The notes beneath the pieces were generated by a model. It did no database searches. It was not told the DNA's origin and was given only the letters and a program-made list of their open reading frames with translations. A program made the translations under genes and the position numbers. DNA of 64,000 nucleotides from Arthrobacter sp. PGP41. Lineage in GTDB: Bacteria > Actinomycetota > Actinomycetes > Actinomycetales > Micrococcaceae. Shown one piece after another: positions 1 to 8,784 of the stretch. Every line of letters starts with the position of its first letter. Position 1 is the first letter of the stretch. The DNA lies in assembly GCF_002953935.1 (NCBI RefSeq), contig NZ_CP026514.1, positions 806,001 to 870,000 on the forward strand, read 5' to 3'.

Positions 1-153
1 GAGCACGTCCCTGAGTCCGCTGTCCACGCCCGCCAGGGCGTCTGCCCAGTCGGGCGCCATCAGCTCCTTCAGCGGCAGCTTCGCCAGTTCGGCGAAACCT
101 TGCCCGCGCGCCGGATCCTGCGCCAGTTCGAAAAGGGCATCTGATTCAAACAC
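1..153 (-). CDS. ung: Uracil-DNA glycosylase, N-terminal part (partial)
   Basis: Only the first 51 codons are in the window; the gene runs off the left edge. The reading frame opens with a GTG at 153. It encodes a short variable head followed by a Leu-Pro-Leu-Lys-Glu-Leu-Met-Ala-Pro-Asp-Trp segment, which resembles the start of actinobacterial family-1 uracil-DNA glycosylases (removal of uracil from DNA in base-excision repair). The catalytic motifs lie outside the window, so the assignment rests on this short segment only. A second in-frame GTG lies further upstream, so the start is uncertain. The gene is divergent from the DUF3263 gene. Confidence 0.5.
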   Translation of the reverse strand, partial: MFESDALFELAQDPARGQGFAELAKLPLKELMAPDWADALAGVDSGLRDVL

Positions 154-209
154 CGTCCCATTCTCGCAGGGCGGCCACTGTGCCCCGGTCCGCCAGGCCC
201 CCGGCACAA

Positions 210-238
210 ATGACAACAGTGTTATTCGTCCGTAGCAT
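210..238 (+). promoter_or_regulatory. Sigma-A-type promoter of the DUF3263 gene
   Basis: A -35 box ATGACA (210-215) and a -10 box TAGCAT (233-238) are separated by exactly 17 bases, about 40 bases before the GTG start of the DUF3263 gene. Predicted from consensus only. Confidence 0.5.
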
Positions 239-280
239 GGGGGTCAGACATTTTACGTAACCAGCAAGGGAGAGTGCGCC

Positions 281-610
281 GTGGCGGAACCAGCTCGGGA
301 GCACCTGCCGGAGCAGGAACAACGGAACGCCCTGCTGCCGGATTTCAGGCTGCGGGATTCCCCCCTGAACGAGCGTGACCAGCAGATGCTCGCCCTGGAA
401 CGGCAGTGGTGGAAGTACGCCGGTGCCAAGGAACAGGCCATTAGGGAACTCTTTAATCTCTCCGCGACGCACTATTACCAGCTCCTCAACGCCCTGATCG
501 ACACCGAGGATGCGCTGGCCCACGACCCCATGCTGGTCAAGAGATTGCGTAGACTACGTACGTCGCGTCACCGTGCACGCACTGCACGGCGCCTGGGGTC
601 CGACGCATAA
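281..610 (+). CDS. DUF3263 domain-containing protein
   Basis: A 109-residue protein starting with GTG, preceded by the purine-rich ribosome-binding site AAGGGAGAG. Residues about 26-80 form the DUF3263 core (acidic-hydrophobic helices, a Trp-Trp pair at 43-44, and a helix-turn-helix-like Ser-Ala-Thr-His-Tyr-Tyr stretch at 61-66). The tail at 88-104 is very rich in arginine. The fold looks like a small sigma-factor-like or DNA-binding HTH, but no function has been shown for the family as far as I know. It lies just upstream of the LytR_C gene on the same strand, an arrangement I recall from other actinobacteria including mycobacteria near groEL2. Confidence 0.8.
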   Translation: MAEPAREHLPEQEQRNALLPDFRLRDSPLNERDQQMLALERQWWKYAGAKEQAIRELFNLSATHYYQLLNALIDTEDALAHDPMLVKRLRRLRTSRHRARTARRLGSDA

Positions 611-660
611 GACGCTCACGCTGGTTCCTCAGCAGCAACACGCAAGGATGTCTCATTCCC

Positions 661-1314
661 ATGACCAAATACGCCCGCGATGAATTCGACAAGGTCCCGG
701 AGACCGCGTCGCGACAAGGTGTCCATCGCACAGCCTCTGCTCCGTCACGGGTCCGGCTGTGGCCCGTCCTGGCGGTGGGATGCGTTGCCCTGGCCATCGG
801 GCTGGTTTCCTTCCTGATCCTGCCCAAGCTGGGATTTGCCGGTCCGGCAAGCCAGGCCTCGTCGAGCCTGGAAGCGCCGCTGGCCGGAGCGGGGTCGACC
901 CCTTCCGCGGAGCCGGGCGCGTCCACCGCCCCCTCGGCAGAGCCTGAGCCCTCCGCCGCGCAGGAAACGGCCGGAACCGACACGGTCCCCGCAACTGGGA
1001 CGGGGCCCAGCACCCGGCCCACGGCGCAGGCTTCGTCCGTAGACAAAACCCAGGCCGTGGCGGTCTACAACGCCGCCGGGACCGCCGGGCTGGCAAGCCG
1101 TGTAGGCGGAACCGTGCAGGCGGACGGCTGGCCCCTGGGACAGGTGGGGAACTGGGCCGGCGCGCCGCAGCAGGGCTCCGTCATTTTCTATTCGGGGCCA
1201 GCCCAACGGGCCAACGCAGAAGCCCTCGCGGAACTCCTGGGCGTCCCCACTGTGGTCAGCAGCACCGAATTCCAGGTACCGCTGGTGGTTGTGCTGGGCC
1301 CGGGGTACCGGTAA
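661..1314 (+). CDS. LytR C-terminal domain membrane protein
   Basis: A 217-residue protein. Residues 1-31 are cytoplasmic and basic, 32-55 form one membrane span, 60-125 are a low-complexity Ala/Ser/Pro/Glu linker, and about 128-217 form a LytR_C domain (Val-Tyr-Asn-Ala-Ala-Gly-Thr-Ala-Gly-Leu-Ala start, typical of the family). LytR_C domains usually follow the LytR-CpsA-Psr catalytic domain; here the domain stands alone on a single-pass anchor, so the protein is probably an extracytoplasmic cell-envelope protein without transferase activity. It is 50 bases downstream of the DUF3263 gene and probably co-transcribed with it. Confidence 0.8.
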   Translation: MTKYARDEFDKVPETASRQGVHRTASAPSRVRLWPVLAVGCVALAIGLVSFLILPKLGFAGPASQASSSLEAPLAGAGSTPSAEPGASTAPSAEPEPSAAQETAGTDTVPATGTGPSTRPTAQASSVDKTQAVAVYNAAGTAGLASRVGGTVQADGWPLGQVGNWAGAPQQGSVIFYSGPAQRANAEALAELLGVPTVVSSTEFQVPLVVVLGPGYR

Positions 1315-1407
1315 GCCCGGTTCTTTCACCGGCCGCGCTGCGCGGGGCCGCACCCGGTCCGGGGGCACAGCGTTACGCCTGAATAACGTTTGCCCGCAGC
1401 ACCGCCG

Positions 1408-1462
1408 GGTGCCAGCGGCACCAATATGCATTGGCTAGAGTAAATTCCGGGCTTCGGCCCGG
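1408..1462 (+). promoter_or_regulatory. Structured leader and putative promoter region of the cold-shock gene
   Basis: Three small inverted repeats are packed into this stretch: GGTGCC-AGC-GGCACC (1408-1422), CCAAT-ATGC-ATTGG (1421-1434) and CCGGGC-TTCG-GCCCGG (1447-1462), the last with a stable TTCG tetraloop. TAGAGT (1436-1441) could be a -10 box, but no convincing -35 box is visible. Structured 5' leaders are common for cold-shock genes; a role here is inferred. Confidence 0.3.
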
Positions 1463-1513
1463 CACGGCGGCACCGGCGCAGCATCCCCGGACCTAACGGA
1501 AAGAGTGGTCACC

Positions 1514-1720
1514 ATGGCACGAGGAACCGTCAAGTGGTTCAACGCGGAAAAGGGCTACGGGTTCATCACCGTTGACGGCTCCGGCGACGACATCTTCGTC
1601 CACTGGTCTGCCATCCAGGGCGAAGGTTACCGGGCACTGGACGAGGGGCAGCGGGTGGAACTGGAAGTCGGCGAAGGCGAGAAGGGCCCCCAGGCGGAAA
1701 GCGTCCGGCCGGCCGAGTGA
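1514..1720 (+). CDS. CspA-family cold-shock protein
   Basis: A 68-residue single cold-shock domain (five-stranded OB fold), a nucleic-acid-binding protein or RNA chaperone. The RNP1-like Lys-Gly-Tyr-Gly-Phe-Ile and RNP2-like Asp-Ile-Phe-Val-His motifs are present. The ATG at 1514 was preferred to an in-frame GTG at 1505 because GGAAAGAG lies at normal spacing before the ATG and family members begin Met-Ala-Arg-Gly-Thr-Val-Lys-Trp-Phe. The stop codon overlaps the GTG start of the following lipoprotein gene by four bases, an unusual pairing. Confidence 0.9.
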   Translation: MARGTVKWFNAEKGYGFITVDGSGDDIFVHWSAIQGEGYRALDEGQRVELEVGEGEKGPQAESVRPAE

Positions 1721-3000
1721 AGCATCTGTTTGTCCCTGCCCGGGCCCTCCGTCCTGCGTTCGCCGCTGCCCTCTGCTCCACGCTGGCCCTCACCGCCTGT
1801 TCCGGGGTCACCGGAAACGCCCGCGTGGAAACAGCGGAGGCGTCCGGTGACGGCGCCCTGCGGATTGGCCTCATTCTGGACAACGCGGGGCAAAGCAGCT
1901 TCCTGAACGCGCCCCAGGCGGCCGCAGCCAAGCTCGCAGTCAAAGAAATAAATGCTGCCGGCGGCCACAAAGGCCGGCCCGTGGAACTGCTGCCCTATGA
2001 AGCCGGCCAGGATACAGCGGCGCAGGCGCAGGCTTTGGTCCAGGCCAAGGCCGACGTAGTGATCGGCCCCACCGACTCCAGCCACGCCAAGGCCGCCGTG
2101 GACATCCTCTCCCGGGCCAGGACGCCGATGATCTCGCCGGCCAACACCGCGGCCGGGCTCAGCAGCATCCCCAGCGGCGGATACTACTTCCGGACGGCGG
2201 CCGCCGACGTCGCGCAGGGACCGGTGCTGGCTAAGCTCGCCAAGGACGCCGGCGCCTCCACCGTCTTCGTGATGTTCCAGGAAGGTGCCTACGGCACCGA
2301 CGTCTCCGCCGTCGTCGCCGATTCCGCGGAACAGGCCGGCCTGGACGTGGTTGCCACGGCCGGCTTCAAACCGGGTGAAGCGGGAAGTGCCGCTGCCGCC
2401 GCCCGCGGGGCGGAACCCGACGCCGTCATCCTGGTGGCCCGCGACGGCGCCCAGGGTGCCCTGGCCGAACTCAACAACGCCGCCCTGGCCGGTTCGAAGA
2501 TCATCCTCAGTGAAGGCGCCTTCGGCCGCTACGCGTCCAAGCTGGGAACCAAAGCCCTGGAGGGCGCCCGTGCCGTGGTCCCCGGAGAGCTGCCATCGGC
2601 CGCCTTCCAGGAAAGGCTCCTGGGCATCGATCCGGGCCTGAAGGATGTGTCCTTCGCAGCGGAGACGTATGACGCCGTGACCCTCGCGGCCCTCGCGGCT
2701 GCCAAGGCCGAGGACGACTCCGGCCGCTCAATAGCGGCGAACCTCGTCGCCGTCTCCGGCGGGACTGCGGCCGGAGCGGCCGGCGGGGCTGCAACGGCGC
2801 CGGGCCCGCCCTGCCCCGGCTACAGGGAATGCCTTGCAGTGAAGGCCTCCGGTGCCGGCATTGATTACGACGGCGAATCCGGCCCGGTTGCCTTCGACGC
2901 CAACGGTGACATCACCTCGGCAACGTTCACGGTATTCACCTACGGGGCAGACAACAATCCAACGCCCACCGGCCGCGAAACTGCAGGACGTGCCGGCTGA
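1717..3000 (+). CDS. ABC-type branched-chain amino-acid-like substrate-binding lipoprotein
   Basis: A 427-residue exported lipoprotein. Residues 1-27 form a signal peptide ending in the lipobox Leu-Thr-Ala-Cys (Cys28). From about residue 46 follows a periplasmic-binding-protein type-1 fold (Leu/Ile/Val-binding/AmiC class), with the typical Arg-Ile-Gly-Leu-Ile-Leu start and Val-Ile-Gly-Pro-Thr-Asp-Ser at about 108-114. No permease or ATPase is adjacent, so its transporter and ligand are unknown; it may be an orphan sensor or receptor. It starts with GTG inside the stop codon of the cold-shock gene (GTGA overlap), which implies translational coupling. Confidence 0.8.
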   Translation: MKHLFVPARALRPAFAAALCSTLALTACSGVTGNARVETAEASGDGALRIGLILDNAGQSSFLNAPQAAAAKLAVKEINAAGGHKGRPVELLPYEAGQDTAAQAQALVQAKADVVIGPTDSSHAKAAVDILSRARTPMISPANTAAGLSSIPSGGYYFRTAAADVAQGPVLAKLAKDAGASTVFVMFQEGAYGTDVSAVVADSAEQAGLDVVATAGFKPGEAGSAAAAARGAEPDAVILVARDGAQGALAELNNAALAGSKIILSEGAFGRYASKLGTKALEGARAVVPGELPSAAFQERLLGIDPGLKDVSFAAETYDAVTLAALAAAKAEDDSGRSIAANLVAVSGGTAAGAAGGAATAPGPPCPGYRECLAVKASGAGIDYDGESGPVAFDANGDITSATFTVFTYGADNNPTPTGRETAGRAG

Positions 3001-3050
3001 TCGCCGTTGGCGTAGAGATGCCCGCCGCAGCGGTTTCCGCGCCCTTTTCG

Positions 3051-3077
3051 CTTGCACTCTCACGTGGGGAGTGCTAA
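3051..3077 (+). promoter_or_regulatory. CIRCE operator 1 of groEL (HrcA binding site)
   Basis: CTTGCACTC, nine bases, then GAGTGCTAA. The right arm is a perfect match to the CIRCE consensus (TTAGCACTC-N9-GAGTGCTAA) and the left arm has two mismatches. A possible promoter (TTGCAC at 3052-3057, 17 bases, TAATTA at 3075-3080) overlaps it, consistent with repression by HrcA. Confidence 0.85.
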
Positions 3078-3085
3078 TTATTGAC

Positions 3086-3112
3086 TTAGCACTCTGACGT
3101 ACCGACTGCTAA
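3086..3112 (+). promoter_or_regulatory. CIRCE operator 2 of groEL (HrcA binding site)
   Basis: TTAGCACTC (perfect left arm), nine bases, then GACTGCTAA (one mismatch). It begins 8 bases after the first CIRCE element. A TTGACT hexamer (3081-3086) abuts it. Tandem CIRCE elements before groEL imply tight heat-shock control by HrcA; the hrcA gene is not in this window. Confidence 0.88.
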
Positions 3113-4918
<1,806 letters not shown>

Positions 4919-4951
4919 GCCCTCCTGCCGGGCCTTGTCCCGCTGTAAACA

Positions 4952-4989
4952 AAATGCGGCCCCCTCACTGAGGGGGCCGCATTTGTTTT
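4952..4989 (+). terminator. Rho-independent terminator of groEL
   Basis: A perfect 15-bp stem (AAATGCGGCCCCCTC at 4952-4966 with its complement at 4970-4984), loop ACT, followed by GTTTTC. It lies 33 bases after the groEL stop. Confidence 0.92.
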
Positions 4990-5046
4990 CGTGGAGTGGT
5001 TGCGGCAAAGGCCCGGTTTGTCCTGCCGGTCTGGGAGGATGGACCG

Positions 5047-6045
5047 GTGACAATTACTGCAGCGGCCGACGGTTCGGCCTTGGGAAACCCCGGTCCGGCC
5101 GGCTGGGCCTGGTACGTGAACGACGATTGCTGGCGCGCCGGAGGATGGCCCCACGGGACGAACAACCAAGGCGAGCTGATGGCGGTCCTGGACCTGTTGC
5201 GGGCCACGGCGCACCTTCCCCAGGAGGACCTGCACATCCTCTGCGACAGCCAGTACGTCATCAACTCGATCACCAAGTGGATGCCGGGATGGAAGCGCAA
5301 AGGCTGGCGCAAGGCCGACGGCAAGCCGGTCCTCAACGTGGACCTGCTCAAGGAGCTGGACCGGGAGCTCACCGGCCGGAAGTACACTTTCGAGTGGGTC
5401 AAGGGGCATGCCGGACATGACTTGAACGAAGCCGCGGACGAGCGCGCCAGGGCGGCGGCGACGGCGTATCAGCAGGGGGTGGCAGCCCGGTCCGGACCCG
5501 GTTTTCCCGGCGCCCACCACGCGCCCCACTCCCCGGCTGCCAAGGGCGCGCCGGCGGTTAAGGACGTGCCATCGGTCCAGGACGCCCGCCGCGCACCGCG
5601 GGAAGCCGGAACCGTGCCAGGAGCCTATGAGGAGCCGGACCTTTTCAGCCAGCTGGACAATGGCGCTTTCGGCGAACCGGACGCGGCAGCCCGGCCAGGT
5701 GCCGTCCCGCCCGAGGGCATGGTGGAGGAACTGGAACGTGAGCTGCTGGGCCCCCTGGTACGCGGGGACATCGGCCGGACTGCTGTCCTCCTGCACCCCG
5801 ATTTCATGGAGATCGGCAGCTCGGGCAGGGTGTGGACCCGCGATGCCATGATGATGGCCCTCGAGGAGGACCCCGGGGAGCGGACGGACATTGAGATTCT
5901 TGGCGTGGACCGTATTGGCGCTGACGCGGTCCTGTTGACGTACCGCAGCTTCGCGCGCTCGGGCACCACGCTTAGAAGCTCGCTGTGGGTGCTGGACGGC
6001 GACCGTTGGCGGCTGAGGTTCCACCAAGGTACTCCTGAGGCTTAG
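5047..6045 (+). CDS. Ribonuclease HI fused to a DUF4440/NTF2-like domain
   Basis: A 332-residue two-domain protein. Residues 1-142 are RNase HI, which cuts RNA in RNA:DNA hybrids; the catalytic carboxylates appear as Asp8, Glu43, Asp67 and Asp131, with the Asp-Gly-Ser and Cys-Asp-Ser-Gln-Tyr motifs. Residues about 145-220 are a Pro/Ala-rich linker. Residues about 223-332 look like a DUF4440/SnoaL (NTF2-like) cone, with His-Pro-Asp-Phe-Met-Glu-Ile-Gly-Ser-Ser-Gly and a Trp-rich last strand. The GTG at 5047 was chosen because GGGAGGA precedes it and the motif Asp falls at residue 8. The gene stands alone between the groEL terminator and a convergent WXG100 gene. Confidence 0.88.
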   Translation: MTITAAADGSALGNPGPAGWAWYVNDDCWRAGGWPHGTNNQGELMAVLDLLRATAHLPQEDLHILCDSQYVINSITKWMPGWKRKGWRKADGKPVLNVDLLKELDRELTGRKYTFEWVKGHAGHDLNEAADERARAAATAYQQGVAARSGPGFPGAHHAPHSPAAKGAPAVKDVPSVQDARRAPREAGTVPGAYEEPDLFSQLDNGAFGEPDAAARPGAVPPEGMVEELERELLGPLVRGDIGRTAVLLHPDFMEIGSSGRVWTRDAMMMALEEDPGERTDIEILGVDRIGADAVLLTYRSFARSGTTLRSSLWVLDGDRWRLRFHQGTPEA

Positions 6046-6080
6046 CCGCCGGTTGAGCTGGCCACCGGGTATTGCCCCGG

Positions 6081-6368
6081 TCAGCTGAACCGCTGCGTGT
6101 TGCCCTGCTCCGCCTGTGCGTAGGTGGCTGCAGCGGAGGCAAGCGCCGTGTTGATGGACGCCAACGAGGCCTCCACCCGTCCCTGCGTGACGGTCCATTC
6201 CGTGATGAGCGCCTGGAAATTAGTGGCGGCGGTGCCGCGCCACGACCCCTGGAGCTCGTCCAGCCCGCGTTTCATCGCCTGGACGTCCGCACTGATCCTG
6301 TCCACTGTCGCCTGGACACTTGCGGACTTCAGCTGAAGGAGTTCGGTATCGACGGAAATAATGCTCAT
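6081..6368 (-). CDS. WXG100-family small protein (EsxA/ESAT-6-like)
   Basis: A 95-residue all-helical protein with the WXG motif (Gly-Ser-Trp-Arg-Gly) in the middle between two helices, the hallmark of WXG100 proteins exported by type VII secretion as four-helix dimers. The ATG at 6368 follows AAGG at good spacing and matches the usual Met-Ser-Ile-Ile-Ser-Val start. No second Esx gene, EccC/FtsK ATPase or toxin is nearby, so its partner must lie elsewhere. It lies downstream of the two-component system on the same strand. Confidence 0.85.
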   Translation of the reverse strand: MSIISVDTELLQLKSASVQATVDRISADVQAMKRGLDELQGSWRGTAATNFQALITEWTVTQGRVEASLASINTALASAAATYAQAEQGNTQRFS

Positions 6369-6463
6369 GGCCGTGCCTTTCGCTATGGCGGCAGCTTTCG
6401 CCTGCGGGGCCCGGCGGGTCCGGACCGTTGACAACGAGCGTAGGGAGCAGGTTCCCACCGCTG

Positions 6464-7966
6464 CTATGGTCCGGGGCTATATGTGGACAACCCCGCCGTC
6501 TCTGCCCTTTCCGCCTCAGTAGCCGCTCCGGTACTCAGCGCATCATCACGGTGCGGAAGGCTGACCACCAAAGTTGCGCCGCCGCCGTCGGTATTTTCCA
6601 CCCGCACGGAACCGCCGTGGGACCCTACAATCGCAGCCACGATTGCCAGGCCGAGTCCGCTGCCGCCCGTTTCCCTGGTCCGTGAGGTGTCCGCCCGGTA
6701 GAAGCGCTCAAAGACCTTGGAGGCGTCCTCTTCGGAGATGCCGGGCCCATGGTCGCGCACTTCGATGACCGAGCGCAGCTGTCCGTCCTCCATCGCACGA
6801 ACCCCAACCGACACCTCGATCGGACTGTCTTCCGGGGTGTAACGAAGTGCGTTGCCCACGAGGTTGCCCACCACCTGCCGGAGTTTGGCCTCGTCTCCCA
6901 GCACGGGGGCAGCTGCGGCAGGTCCGCCGTCGAGCCCGGTCAGCGAAATTACCCGCGAGCGGTCACTGGCCTGCGTGTCCACCACGGCGTCATGGGCGAG
7001 CAGCTGAAGGTCCACTGGCTTCTGCTGCAGCGGCCGCTGCTCGTCGAGGCGGGCCAGCAGGAGCAGGTCCTCCACCATTGAGCCCATGCGCTTGGCTTCG
7101 CTTTCAATCCTTCCCATGGCTGTGGCCACGTCTTCCTGGGTGGTCAATGCGCCATGCCGGTACAGCTCAGAGAAGCCACGGATGGTTACAAGCGGGGTCC
7201 GCAGTTCGTGGGACGCGTCCGCGGCGAACCGCCGCATCCTCGCCTCCGAGGCTGTACGTGCAGCGAAGGCCGTCTCAATGTGGGCCAGCATGGCATTCAG
7301 CGACCTGCTGAGCCGCCCCAATTCGGTGCCGGGGTTTTCGACGTCGACACGGCGGGAAAGATCACCGGCCGCAATGGCTGCCGCCGTCTTTTCCACCCGG
7401 GCCAGCGGGCGGAAGGAGCGGGAAACGGTCCAGCTCGCGATGAGGGAGGCCAGCAGCAGGGTCAGCAGCCCCACCCCGGTCACCACCAGGGAGGCATGCT
7501 TGAGGACATCGTCCACGCTCTGCAGGGGCAGCCCGATGACCACCACGGCGGTAGTCTGGTTGTTCTGCACCGGCACGGCCACCACCCGCCAGTTTTGCCC
7601 GTCCGTACCGCGCACCTGGTAGGGAACGGCACCGCGTTCCTGCGCCTGCTGCACCGTGATGGAACTGATGTCCGGACGGCTCTCAGGGTCGCCGCCGAAC
7701 GGATACGGTTCCTCACCCGGTGCGAAGAGAATGAGTGAGTAGTCCGTCGGGACCATTGGGTTGGGCGCCTGGAGCGGGGTAAAGGACCGCTGCTGCCGGG
7801 CCAGGTCCACCGCCGCGTTGAGCTTGTCATCCACCTGTGCCTGCAGGTAGCTGTGGAGCAGGGCCAGCGTTCCCGCCCCGGTCACCGTCAGGGCAACTAT
7901 CAGCAGCGCCATGATCATGGCCACCAGCTGCGTCCTCAGCGAGGCCGACTTCCATCGCTGCAGCAA
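6464..7966 (-). CDS. Two-component sensor histidine kinase (HAMP, HisKA, HATPase)
   Basis: A 500-residue membrane kinase. Two spans (about 14-37 and 159-183) flank a roughly 120-residue extracytoplasmic sensor. HAMP covers about 184-237, HisKA contains the phospho-accepting His253 in Ala-Ser-His-Glu-Leu-Arg-Thr-Pro-Leu, and the HATPase domain has the N box (Asn-Ala-Leu-Arg-Tyr-Thr) and G boxes (Asp-His-Gly-Pro-Gly-Ile; Gly-Ser-Gly-Leu-Gly-Leu). The architecture resembles the actinobacterial MprB/TcrY group. It begins two bases after the response regulator stop, so the two are co-translated. Signal unknown. Confidence 0.93.
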   Translation of the reverse strand: MLQRWKSASLRTQLVAMIMALLIVALTVTGAGTLALLHSYLQAQVDDKLNAAVDLARQQRSFTPLQAPNPMVPTDYSLILFAPGEEPYPFGGDPESRPDISSITVQQAQERGAVPYQVRGTDGQNWRVVAVPVQNNQTTAVVVIGLPLQSVDDVLKHASLVVTGVGLLTLLLASLIASWTVSRSFRPLARVEKTAAAIAAGDLSRRVDVENPGTELGRLSRSLNAMLAHIETAFAARTASEARMRRFAADASHELRTPLVTIRGFSELYRHGALTTQEDVATAMGRIESEAKRMGSMVEDLLLLARLDEQRPLQQKPVDLQLLAHDAVVDTQASDRSRVISLTGLDGGPAAAAPVLGDEAKLRQVVGNLVGNALRYTPEDSPIEVSVGVRAMEDGQLRSVIEVRDHGPGISEEDASKVFERFYRADTSRTRETGGSGLGLAIVAAIVGSHGGSVRVENTDGGGATLVVSLPHRDDALSTGAATEAERAETAGLSTYSPGP

Positions 7967-7968
7967 GG

Positions 7969-8679
7969 TCAGCGCTTTTCAGCCGTCCGAAGCACGTACC
8001 CCACGCCGCGCTTGGTCTGGATCAAGGCAGGAGCGTTGGGGTCGATGTCCACCTTCCGGCGCAGGTAGGAGATGTACGACTCCACGATGGAGGCATCACC
8101 GTTGAAGTTGTATTCCCATACATGGTCCAGGATCTGGGACTTGGACAGCACCCGGTTGGGGTTGAGCATGAGGTACCGGAGCAGCTTGAACTCGGTGGGG
8201 GAGAGCTCGATCACCGTGCCTCCGCGCCGCACTTCGTGCGCATCGTCGTCGAGCTCCAGGTCGTCGACGCGGATGACGGCGTCGTCATCCAGCAGCGGCT
8301 GCGTCCGGCGGAGGACGGCGCGGATCCGTGCCACCACCTCGTCAAGGCTGAAGGGCTTGGTGACGTAGTCATCCCCGCCGACAGTGAGGCCGGTGACCTT
8401 GTCCTCGGTATCGTCCTTCGCAGTCAGGAACAGCACCGGGAAGTGCTTGCCCGAGGCCCGAAGGCGGCGGGTGACGGTGAAGCCGTCCATGTCCGGAAGC
8501 ATGACATCCAGCACTGCGAGGTCCGGTGCGTGGGCATCGGCCGCAGCAAGCGCGTCCCGGCCGTTCGCAGCCGAGACAACCTCAAAGCCGGCAAACCGCA
8601 GCGACGTGGAAAGCAGCTCCCGGATGTTGGGTTCATCGTCAACAACAAGGAGCTTCGCTTCAGGACCGTTCTTGTTCAT
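7969..8679 (-). CDS. OmpR/PhoB-family response regulator
   Basis: A 236-residue regulator: receiver domain at residues 8-120 with acidic pocket Asp14-Asp15, phospho-acceptor Asp58 and the conserved Lys in Thr-Lys-Pro-Phe, followed by a winged-helix DNA-binding domain (Leu-Ser-Pro-Thr-Glu-Phe-Lys-Leu-Leu; Lys-Arg-Gly-Val-Gly-Tyr end). It resembles the TcrA/PrrA/MprA group. The ATG at 8679 was chosen because GGGAG lies just upstream and homologues begin close to the receiver. It is the first gene of the operon with the kinase, and a short palindrome lies 13 bases before the start. Confidence 0.93.
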   Translation of the reverse strand: MNKNGPEAKLLVVDDEPNIRELLSTSLRFAGFEVVSAANGRDALAAADAHAPDLAVLDVMLPDMDGFTVTRRLRASGKHFPVLFLTAKDDTEDKVTGLTVGGDDYVTKPFSLDEVVARIRAVLRRTQPLLDDDAVIRVDDLELDDDAHEVRRGGTVIELSPTEFKLLRYLMLNPNRVLSKSQILDHVWEYNFNGDASIVESYISYLRRKVDIDPNAPALIQTKRGVGYVLRTAEKR

Positions 8680-8691
8680 GCTCCCATTCTG

Positions 8692-8708
8692 CTCCCAGAC
8701 TCTGGGAG
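8692..8708. promoter_or_regulatory. Palindrome upstream of the response regulator
   Basis: A perfect 8-1-8 inverted repeat, CTCCCAGA-C-TCTGGGAG, 12 bases before the response regulator start codon. It could be an operator or a small RNA hairpin that affects ribosome access. OmpR-family regulators usually bind direct repeats, so autoregulation through it is uncertain. Confidence 0.35.
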
Positions 8709-8784
8709 TTGTCTGGACGTTGGTTGGGAGCCGGGTTGGAGAACCTCGGGGTGTCGGCACTCCGCCGTCTTGGCTTCCGCAGCA

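Noticed and set aside
6482..6490. Perfect actinobacterial DnaA box TTGTCCACA on the minus strand
   Set aside because: It is a single box inside the 3' end of the histidine kinase coding sequence, without a partner box or AT-rich region; probably chance.
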